A stretch of 64,000 bases of DNA from Strongylocentrotus purpuratus. Lineage: Eukaryota; Echinodermata; Echinoidea; Camarodonta; Strongylocentrotidae. The notes beneath the pieces were generated by a model. That model was given only the letters and a program-made list of their open reading frames with translations, did not search any database and was not told the origin of the DNA. Positions 60,001 to 63,145 of the stretch are shown here, one piece after another. The stretch's first letter is position 1. Each line of letters opens with the position of its first letter. The stretch spans positions 994,501 through 1,058,500 of the forward strand of contig NW_022145549.1 of the NCBI RefSeq assembly GCF_000002235.5, read 5' to 3'. The position numbers were made by a program, and so were the translations under genes.

Positions 60001-62126
60001 ACAAAGAAGAATATTGAGAAGTTAGAGAAGGTGCAGACCAAATGCCTACGTCTTGGTAACAAGGAAATTCCTATTGAGACATTGAAGGAGAGAAGAGCAA
60101 GAACAGACCTTATCAATTTGTACAAATACCTTAATGGCTATTACACAACTCCAGCACAAAGATTCTTCTCCCACCCAAATAAGGAATTAAGAGGGCATTC
60201 TAGAAAAGTGTTCCAAAGACGTTCCAGAACTCAACTGACTGGCCACTTTTATACTAACAGAGTGGTCCAACCTTGGAACAACCTACCAGAAAAAGTAGTG
60301 TCTGCACCTACGGTGGCGACTTTTAAAAGTCAACTGAGAGCCCTTCCCTTAGGAAAAGAGGGCTAATCTACCAAGTATACCAAGCAAGTAAGCAAGTAAG
60401 TCAAAGTTCTTGGTAAATAATGTACACGTGAAAATAGGTTGAAGTTAGGAGCACAATTTTTGTGTAAAGGAATTTAAGGTAATGTGTCAGTGAGTGAGTT
60501 GTTAGTGATTTAGTTAAAGATATGAAGGTGATTTGTAAATTGGTTTTTGATAACAAGCAATATTGTCTGCTACACTCATACACTTAGGCAATTTAGAGGA
60601 TATGGGTTATTCATTAATCAGGCATTGGTAGATTCTTTTCTATGTATATATAAGGAAAACATAAATAAGAACCAGGTCACAAAAAGAATTGTACATTTCA
60701 AACAATTTATTAAGAACATGTCAGACTCAGAGTATGAACAAGATAACTCAAAATATGTTATTTTTTGTGCATTATCTTTACAGATTGAATAAATACATAC
60801 ACCAGTAGGAACTATACATTCTAACGGGCACATCTCGGCTTGTTCACTGATCCAACCACCCATGCTTTGATTTCAACCCGTCTTGATTTCTAAAATGATT
60901 TTTTTTTTTTTTTTTGGGGGGGGGAGGGGTTCAACTTACCTTAAAGTGACTCGGTAACATTGTTGAAGGTTGACGAAAAAAATGCGCAATTTTTGTACAA
61001 CAATTTACTCATCATATTCATTTTACTAGTTATTATTACATTACACATAGCTTACAGTGTCTTAAAATGCGGTGCCGGGTACCGATTTTTTTTTAAAATC
61101 ATTCTTTTCTTGTTTCTTTTTATCACTCTGTGCTTTACCTGTTTCTTCTCTGTAGCCTTCAATATTGTTTTCTCTTTCTTTTTTATTTTCTTCCGTCACT
61201 CTCTGGCCCTTTTAAGGCCGCCAAAAAGTGTGGCGGGCCGATTCAGACCCACCTGGATCTGACAGTGATATTGATATGTTGTCATACCTTCGGCACACAA
61301 AGTTCCAGTAAACATCGAAGCACATGAACATGCATTGTCCTCACAGGTACCTCCGTTCATGCATGGGTCATCAGTACAGTCAACTACAAAGAGGAGAGAA
61401 ATCATACAAAACAAAACAAGCGTATTTAGAAGGTGAATAACACGTAACTAGCTGTGAGTACAGTCACGCTTTGTTAACAATCTTATATCAAGAATAGCAG
61501 ATTGGGATTTGTATTGTGACATTATCAAACTAGAGAAAAGGATCCATGTTCTGCTTTCCCCCGTTTTTAAGCGGAGGCAGGGGTGATGGGAATGGGATTG
61601 GTATATGGTTTGGTTTGGTTTTATTTACGATCATTAAATACGAAATACAAACATGTTACTATTCCCCATCGGTTCATTTTCTTTCTTTTAAAGGTAGGCT
61701 TTACTTCTTCAGCCAGAAGGGATTAGACCACACAGCGAGCCAGCGAGGTCACTGTGACACTTGGCTATCTCATTAACTCAGCTCTCATTTAACATAAGAA
61801 AAAGAGGATCATGGGGGACCAACAGGCACCGATTGGGGAAGTTTTCTATATAAAGGGAGCAAGTAGCTACAAGTAGGACAGTGTGCCTTTTAAAACTCAT
61901 CTGCACATTGTCTCCTCACGATTCTCGACCTTGAACTCTGGCTCCGACCCCTCTTTAGGCCGCGAAAAAGGGTTTGGGTGCCGATTCGGGCCCACTTGGA
62001 TCCGACAGTGATAATGAAATATTGTCATACCTTCGTCACACAATGATCCAGTAAAAGGAGCAGGACATATACATCTATCGTTCTCACAGGTACCTCCGTT
62101 CATGCATGGGTCATCAGTACAGTCAA
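26810..62126 (-). CDS. Multi-EGF / sushi / SEA-like single-pass membrane protein gene (minus strand, 5' end outside window)
   Basis: Spliced gene assembled from 24 exons listed separately. Order in the transcript: 17 EGF exons, a 12-residue microexon, sushi, two SEA-like exons, an EGF-like exon, the transmembrane exon and a terminal cytoplasmic exon. All junction phases agree: EGF, microexon and sushi exons are phase 1-1, then 1/0, 0/1, 1/2, 2/0 and 0/stop, which is hard to obtain by chance. The visible protein is about 910 residues: a type I topology with extracellular EGF repeats, a helix reading TTLAIALPIAFLLLVAIGLL, and a tail of about 100 residues. NVT and NIS sequons lie in the SEA-like region and before the membrane. 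The family is not recognised by name; an adhesion protein or receptor is an inference from domain content. Signal peptide, promoter and any further EGF exons would lie beyond 64000. Alternative: some EGF exons may be skipped or dead in vivo. Confidence 0.8.
27907..28089. mobile_element. Short MITE in the last intron of the gene
   Basis: Arms of about 45 bp: AAAGTACCATAATAACCATG (27924 on) versus inverted CATAGTTAACATGGTACTTT (28052 on), extending outward to ACTCTTATA/TGTAAGGGT. It can fold into a long hairpin. It lies between the transmembrane and tail exons. Confidence 0.65.
28141..28312 (-). CDS. Transmembrane exon with juxtamembrane poly-Asp
   Basis: The acceptor CCTTAG and donor GCAG|GTAAGT bound a 172-bp exon (phase 2 in, phase 0 out). 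It encodes Pro, nine consecutive Asp, Ile-Met, then a hydrophobic helix of about 22 residues (TTLAIALPIAFLLLVAIGLL...), followed by HRYGVIRGRKGR, a positive-inside stop-transfer signal. This sets the type I orientation. The Asp run comes from a GAC/GAT microsatellite (plus strand 28273-28310), so its length may vary between alleles. The first base completes an Ile codon with the last two bases of the preceding exon. Confidence 0.85.
29039..29138 (-). CDS. EGF-like exon next to the membrane
   Basis: Acceptor TCCGCAG and donor GCAT|GTGAGT, 100 bp, phase 1 in and phase 2 out. It encodes SFELLPDPCSLDNPCGNEDT followed by CERVDPYSANVTC, an EGF-like pattern cut before the last cysteines, and then splices straight to the poly-Asp/transmembrane exon. 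The NVT sequon lies just before the membrane. Because the usual final disulfide loop is missing, it is either a degenerate EGF or the stalk of the SEA-like region. Confidence 0.7.
29221..29300 (+). mobile_element. tRNA-like SINE head
   Basis: GGTGGCTGAGTGGTAGAGCA is a good A box and GGGTTCGAAACC a B box, with a CGT at the anticodon position. The acceptor ends do not pair, so this is a retroposon head and not a working tRNA gene. It lies in the intron before the EGF-like exon. Confidence 0.55.
29845..29871. repeat. Perfect 12-bp-arm palindrome
   Basis: TTCGTACGAACG-ATG-CGTTCGTACGAA. A related CGTTCGTACG recurs at about 29919. Possibly the end of a decayed transposon; it lies in an intron. Confidence 0.75.
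30154..30349 (-). CDS. SEA-like region, second exon
   Basis: Acceptor CTCTCTAG and donor CAAA|GTGAGT, 196 bp, phase 0 in and phase 1 out. It encodes ILNAVNSLPEVNSV... through ARVRLNVTFRTDITIQQL and SLVIASINNISGVDVQ. The beta/alpha alternation followed by a V-x-V-x-S strand just before an EGF-like DPC motif resembles the C-terminal half of SEA domains in membrane mucin-like proteins. I see no clear GSVVV-type autocleavage motif. Two N-glycosylation sequons (NVT, NIS) support an extracellular location. The SEA assignment is tentative; the exon itself is well supported by its phases. Confidence 0.7.
30671..30771 (-). CDS. SEA-like region, first exon, with RRKR site
   Basis: Acceptor AAATCCAG and donor TCA|GTAAGT, 101 bp, phase 1 in and phase 0 out. 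It encodes VSIELVGTLDETVNRRKRAA followed by VPTESPVVQNLLNS. The RRKR|AA tetrabasic run matches the furin consensus R-X-K/R-R, so the ectodomain could be cleaved in the secretory pathway and stay attached non-covalently or be shed. That is inference from the motif. It follows the sushi exon directly (GTA Val codon across the junction). Confidence 0.7.
31150..31455 (-). mobile_element. 306-bp TTAA MITE related to family A, reverse orientation
   Basis: TTAAAGATAAAGGTGAGTTC at one end and its inverted copy CAGAACTCACGTGTATCTTT at the other. The interior matches family A in reverse (GCAAGGTGCTGGAGCCATCA, CTCATTACTCAGCCAGTATA). It lies in the intron between the sushi and SEA-like exons. Confidence 0.7.
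31598..31771 (-). mobile_element. tRNA-derived SINE, reverse orientation
   Basis: The plus strand ends with GATCGAACCCAGAACCT, an inverted B-box-like segment, preceded by CACCTGAGCAAAGAGGTC and GGCTTGTCCAAGGATGTAAG, matching the SINE body in reverse. It sits just downstream of the sushi exon donor. Confidence 0.55.
31822..32007 (-). CDS. Sushi (CCP) domain exon
   Basis: A 186-bp, 62-codon symmetric phase 1-1 exon with acceptor AACTCAG and donor TGTGG|GTAAGT; a single symmetric exon is the usual gene structure for a CCP module. It contains the canonical cysteines (ITC, FFC, VTC, PAC) plus two extra ones, the PTGYSLDGPSSVTC segment typical of sushi modules, and a final FPACVG. The usual Trp between the third and fourth canonical cysteines is Phe here. 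A decayed copy of the donor end of this exon is visible near 34016-34045. Confidence 0.8.
32008..33028. other. Intron between sushi exon and microexon, nothing recognised
   Basis: Short open frames only. No further exon with matching phase was found by eye. Confidence 0.5.
33029..33114 (+). mobile_element. Right-end fragment of TTAA MITE family B
   Basis: AGTTCTAAATTAGTATTATC through GGGACATAGTACCTTTAA matches the last 85 bp of the family B copies. It lies in the intron between microexon and sushi exon. Confidence 0.75.
33233..33268 (-). CDS. 36-bp microexon between EGF and sushi regions
   Basis: TTTTGCAG|AGTGTGAT...GAAACAG|GTATGTTCC: a strong acceptor and donor bound exactly 36 bases, phase 1-1, encoding ECDPNGSVCPET plus one base. 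It has two cysteines and joins EGF-17 to sushi in frame. The flanking DNA to the right (33.31-33.61 kb) is homologous to DNA downstream of EGF exons in the repeat units, so this may be a remnant of an EGF exon at the decayed edge of the array. It could also be a spurious splice pair. Confidence 0.55.
33636..33800 (+). mobile_element. SINE fragment
   Basis: GGACGCAGGTTCGAAACTAA carries a B-box-like GGTTCGAAAC, followed by TTTCGGATGGTGACGTTTAA and GGTCGGTCCCCC, a SINE-like body. Degenerate. Confidence 0.45.
33858..34000 (-). mobile_element. Second copy of the reverse SINE, within a segmental duplication
   Basis: Shares TAGCCATATCAGT, CAACAATGACAGGTATTC and CTTGTCCAAGGATGTAAGC with 31598-31771. 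Similarity continues on both sides, so it was copied with its surroundings. Confidence 0.6.
34323..34421 (-). CDS. EGF-17 exon (last EGF in transcript order)
   Basis: 99 bp, phase 1-1, acceptor CTCCTCTTTGTAG, donor GAAG|GTATGA. It encodes VNCTGDDPCMNGGTCENKTC then ICATGFTGPLCAEG. Six cysteines are spaced C-x5-C-x5-C-x4-C-x1-C-x8-C, the EGF fold. No calcium-binding D-x-D/N-E consensus precedes the first cysteine. It lies in the leftmost 2.2-kb unit and differs from EGF-14 to EGF-16 only in the second half. Confidence 0.85.
36031..36276. repeat. Dispersed-element fragment carried by block I units
   Basis: Starts near GTCCTAAAAGGATCTTCC and ends near TTTTAGTCGCCTTTTACGAC...TATTCTTGACAGGCCC. Copies occur at the same place in the next units (about 38239-38482 and 40446-40690), but the last unit (42.67 kb) lacks it. 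The ACGACACGCAGAGGATATG portion resembles a widespread invertebrate repeat that I cannot name with certainty. Confidence 0.55.
36524..36622 (-). CDS. EGF-16 exon
   Basis: Same 99-bp phase 1-1 exon with donor GAAG|GTAGGA. The second half reads ENRTCTCAPKFTGPLCAEG. EGF-14, -15 and -16 encode the same protein sequence and lie exactly 2207 bp apart. Confidence 0.85.
38731..38829 (-). CDS. EGF-15 exon
   Basis: Copy of EGF-16 shifted by 2207 bp, with intact acceptor, donor and six cysteines, identical protein sequence. Confidence 0.85.
40938..41036 (-). CDS. EGF-14 exon
   Basis: Copy of EGF-15 shifted by 2207 bp, identical protein sequence and splice sites. Its downstream intron sequence (from about 41.08 kb) diverges slightly from the other two copies. 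Confidence 0.85.
43285..43383 (-). CDS. EGF-13 exon
   Basis: 99 bp, phase 1-1, donor AAAG|GTATGA. It reads VNCTGDDPCMNGGTCENSAC then TCAAHFTGSLCDKG. It is one of two copies in a 465-bp tandem duplication. Confidence 0.83.
43750..43848 (-). CDS. EGF-12 exon
   Basis: Encodes the same protein sequence as EGF-13, 465 bp away; the intron between them is the shortest in the array (366 bp). Confidence 0.83.
45096..45194 (-). CDS. EGF-11 exon
   Basis: Class C EGF: VDCTDGNQCMNGGTCEDNAC then SCASMFTGTLCAEG, 99 bp, phase 1-1. It has Gln where most copies have Pro before the second cysteine; only EGF-9 shares this. Confidence 0.83.
46444..46542 (-). CDS. EGF-10 exon
   Basis: Class C EGF with GNPC, intact splice sites and six cysteines. 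1348 bp from EGF-11, i.e. preceded in the genome by a long-type spacer. Confidence 0.83.
47499..47597 (-). CDS. EGF-9 exon
   Basis: Class C EGF with GNQC (Gln variant, as in EGF-11). 1055 bp from EGF-10, a short-type spacer. Confidence 0.83.
48845..48943 (-). CDS. EGF-8 exon
   Basis: Class C EGF with GNPC, intact. It lies 2401 bp from EGF-10, one period of the dimeric repeat. Confidence 0.83.
49900..49998 (-). CDS. EGF-7 exon
   Basis: Class C EGF with GNPC. It lies 2401 bp from EGF-9 but has Pro instead of that copy's Gln. Confidence 0.83.
51247..51345 (-). CDS. EGF-6 exon
   Basis: Class C EGF with GNPC, 2402 bp from EGF-8, intact splice sites. Confidence 0.83.
52302..52400 (-). CDS. EGF-5 exon
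   Basis: Class C EGF with GNPC, 2402 bp from EGF-7, intact splice sites. Confidence 0.83.
53356..53454 (-). CDS. EGF-4 exon
   Basis: Class C EGF with the same protein sequence as its neighbours; one silent change in the GGT-ACA codons. It breaks the long/short alternation: two short spacers (1055 and 1054 bp) are adjacent here. Confidence 0.83.
54698..54796 (-). CDS. EGF-3 exon
   Basis: Class C EGF with GNPC. It is the last copy before the intron that carries the LINE (54797-61287), so its acceptor must be spliced across a 6.5-kb intron. Confidence 0.82.
56272..57444 (+). CDS. LINE ORF1 protein (PHD finger, coiled coil, RRM-like)
   Basis: Starts at ATG 56272 (MDSDVIQNGSQ), 390 codons to TAG. 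A basic RKKRGRPKKKDK-type stretch near residues 38-52 may bind nucleic acid or act as a nuclear signal. Residues about 80-140 form a PHD-like zinc finger: CKVC, CERC, CIKC, VHWYCTAC. A coiled coil follows (KKFDDMQSNLDQKADKTSME and on), then KKNILIKGLPE...VHRLGKKK...PRPIKVVL, an RRM-like fold typical of LINE ORF1 proteins. Known role of the family: binding element RNA and assisting target-primed reverse transcription. Intact here. Confidence 0.85.
   Translation: MDSDVIQNGSQPTSTGSNVVDLHSANSTEQTFFQTTNERKKRGRPKKKDKQGEKIAPQQELATGDRGTGPGVTGSSLEIEVWRCKVCNLDFCSDDDKLMKCERCDGPTCIKCLDMDTEMYEVLTSRVDVHWYCTACDRQAMSAIKTDWEIEEKCAAYLATLNKKFDDMQSNLDQKADKTSMEKLSADVMATQKVVEGVNADIVKLSDRIELMHKEPEEIEKRKKNILIKGLPECRKSIADDARHQDKDIELDDTVDMSNEEICDQLFNSMDINVTPKSVHRLGKKKLDGKPRPIKVVLENEEDKKLLLRGGPKVRRVNPEGVSFNPSKVFISPDMTILQREEDFKLREELRRKRISDPNWIIRGKKLFLKTQVPPRDLPPDRVGSSGERS
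57624..59828 (+). CDS. LINE ORF2: endonuclease and reverse transcriptase (main frame)
   Basis: The APE-type endonuclease covers about residues 1-220: HMNAFSIKNK, ITETWLD, GVVYRPERGG, GDFNF and SSDHNS carry the expected catalytic and metal-binding positions. The reverse transcriptase follows: ACGPDGIHVNVL, NYRPVSLTSQVVKLLERI, YLDFRKAFDTVPHRRL, GVPQGSILGPLLFLIFVNDI and the catalytic FADDTKIY. The frame stays open upstream of ATG 57624 to at least the end of ORF1, with KVV just before HMNAF as in related proteins, so the true start is probably upstream and overlaps ORF1. The frame ends early at 59826-59828 (GLGSYN stop), while the family's C-terminal part continues in another frame. Confidence 0.85.
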   Translation: MNAFSIKNKYVELQDFLYENDIDICAITETWLDNSVSSNEFTPEDYVCFRQDRSLDFYNEGTYTEVGRGGALLLVRRKLNPTPYSRGDTDAEVVWCTAHPNPKTELLIGVVYRPERGGEPYLEKVCNSISRIDTDNVILLGDFNFRDIDWDKGEAHTALSRKFLSCIEENMLFQLVKDPTRGQNILDLAFTGNLDIVHSVTVGDKLGSSDHNSVLLELRIPVPRIALTERKIYLYSKGDYSALSNEVKSVDWVKEFASRSMNERWELLKSKYSEWIDKYIPIKTVKSGQRHKPPWINFRSVRRAKKSRRGAAVQARKTGLNAHKEQYLQKKLHTEEVIRQAKVDYESSLINQIKTEPKKFYNYARHFSRSSATIEVLEHDGVKITDDQNKAEILNEFFASVLKPEPLELNLNLPLPEISHDNIVYDIEISPSRVREKLSKLHINKACGPDGIHVNVLRNVPDLDVPLGILFDQSIQTGQIPQEWKDANITPLFKKGSRLSPNNYRPVSLTSQVVKLLERIIYDKLMEHAVDNDMISCHQHGFQKKCSCVTQLLECLYDWTKAYDEAKGMDVIYLDFRKAFDTVPHRRLLYKLKHNGIRGHILNWIEGFLTGRRQRVVLRNGTSRWRSVTSGVPQGSILGPLLFLIFVNDIPDMVLTTAKMFADDTKIYRQITSKDDCDILQRDLNALAAWSKLWLLEFNAEKCVVLRIRAAINYNYSINGVHLQDKPKGLGSYN
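59797..60366 (+). pseudogene. LINE ORF2 C-terminal segment, shifted frame
   Basis: In the +1 phase class, NQKDLGVIISNTLTPNEHVD continues the reverse transcriptase C-terminal region (thumb and connection), through SIIRPALEYASSAWSP and VVQPWNNLPEKVVSAPTV, to a stop at 60364-60366. The shift from the main ORF2 frame lies between about 59793 and 59815, around CAGGACAAACCAAAAGGAC. It is the only break I see in the element, so this copy is probably young but cannot make a whole ORF2 protein. Confidence 0.8.
61288..61383 (-). CDS. EGF-2 exon
   Basis: 96 bp, phase 1-1. It is one codon shorter than the others (VDCTDDPCMNGG) because the residue pair before the second cysteine is reduced; the second half is class C (EDNACSCASMFTGTLCAEG). 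The frame is kept. Confidence 0.82.
61688..61893. mobile_element. 198-bp MITE with TTAA target duplication (family GGCCCCACTGCACT)
   Basis: The element at 61692-61889 is flanked by TTAA. The homologous uninterrupted site at 42410-42425 reads TTCTTTTAAAAACTCATCTG, showing a single TTAA there. Its interior (CTCATTTAACATAAGAAAAA, GATCATGGGGGAC, CTATATA) matches the better-preserved copy at 13271-13466. TTAA duplication is characteristic of piggyBac-type transposition. Confidence 0.82.
62031..62126 (-). CDS. EGF-1 exon (first EGF in window, transcript order)
   Basis: 96 bp, phase 1-1, VDCTDDPCMNGGTCENDRC then ICPAPFTGSLCDEG. It has the short CTDD spacing of EGF-2 but a second half unlike any other copy, partly resembling EGF-12 and EGF-13 (SLCD). 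More exons probably lie upstream, past 64000, because repeat-unit DNA continues to the window edge. Confidence 0.82.
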
Positions 62127-62835
62127 CTACAAAGAGGAGAGAAATCATACCAAACAAAACAAACGTATTTAGAATGTGAATAACACGTAACTAGCTGTGA
62201 GTACAGTCACGCTTTGTTAACAATCTTATATCAAGAATAGCAGATTGGGATTTGTATTGTGACATTATCAAACTAGAGAGAAGGATCCATGTTCTGCTTT
62301 ACCCCGTTTTTACGCGGAGGCAGGGGTGATGGGAATGGGATTGGTATATGGTTTGATTTGGTTTTATTTACGATCGTTAAATATGAAATACTAACATCTT
62401 AAACATATAAGAACAAAACACTCAAATGTCATACAAAGACTATTCAAGAAAAAAATAAAATGAAGATCGAGAGATCAACCCCTTCAGATCAACCAACAAC
62501 ATTGATATGTTCTTCCTCGGTGTCCCTATATCGGGACCGGTTACTGGCACCCGTTCCTACCACACCCTTTATTGTTATCTCAGAATGCATCCAATCACTA
62601 GTTGCACATACACTGTCGCTCATAAAGTTGGAATATTTTTGTTTTTCCTCAATTTATGGAAATATTTTAAAAATAATTTAAAATAATAGATCTAGATAAT
62701 AGTATACATTCTTAGATTTTATTGAATAATAATTTGACAATGTGTGTTTTGCGTGACTGCTAAAGCATGTGTATGCTACTATGCTTATCAACTAGGGGAC
62801 CTACGCCCTTAAGTCATAAATGGCAGTAATGAGGA

Positions 62836-63145
62836 TTAATGCCCCACAAAAGGGCACTAATATAGCACATCGACACGGTTTTGATCCTGGGGCCTCACAG
62901 TTACGAGGCCATTGCTTTGTCACTGAACCATGACTGTACGCAGTGGGGGCTAGGGTAGGGGCAGTTTCCATGAATTTTAAAAAAAAAACAGAAAATGTAA
63001 TAAATTTTCAATAATTCATTGCACTTTACCTCGGTCCCCAACATAAAAAATCCTCGGTTTGCCCATGCCTTTAGCCATAATGCATGGCCGCCAAGAGGAC
63101 TTGTGTCGATTTGCTATATTATTGTGCCCTTTTGTGGGGCATTAA
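62836..63145. mobile_element. TTAA-flanked MITE nested inside the mariner-like MITE
   Basis: The ends are TTAA-TGCCCCACAAAAGGGCAC and its inverted copy GTGCCCTTTTGTGGGGCA-TTAA, with homology extending about 40 bp inward. It abuts the right arm of the enclosing element. It may instead be the native interior of that element; an intact copy elsewhere would decide. Confidence 0.55.
62880..62950 (-). repeat. tRNA-like SINE head fragment
   Basis: The minus strand reads GTTCAGTGACAAAGCAATGG then CCTCGTAACTGTGAGGCC, aligning with the SINE head at 29221-29290. It is degenerate and cannot be a functional tRNA. Confidence 0.5.

Larger units (their letters stand above)
55621..60857 (+). mobile_element. 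CR1-like LINE, nearly full length
   Basis: A 5.24-kb insertion in an EGF repeat unit. Other units read continuously GCATACCCATGCTTTG; here they are split at 55620 and 60858 with ACCCA on both sides (55616-55620 and 60858-60862), a candidate 5-6-bp target duplication. It carries ORF1 (PHD finger, coiled coil, RRM-like) and ORF2 (APE-type endonuclease, reverse transcriptase), with about 650 bp before ORF1 and about 490 bp after ORF2. This domain content fits the CR1/L2/Jockey group. It lies opposite to the host gene, inside an intron. ORF2 has one frame break. No poly(A) tail is visible; just after ORF2 there is a CAAGTAAGCAAGTAAG run. Confidence 0.85.

Noticed and set aside
44860-61327. Plus-strand frames rich in Phe/Leu repeated in each unit (FFFLIILFLFLFITLCFTCFF)
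   Set aside because: They come from T-rich intron DNA antisense to the EGF exons and are conserved only because the units are duplicated.
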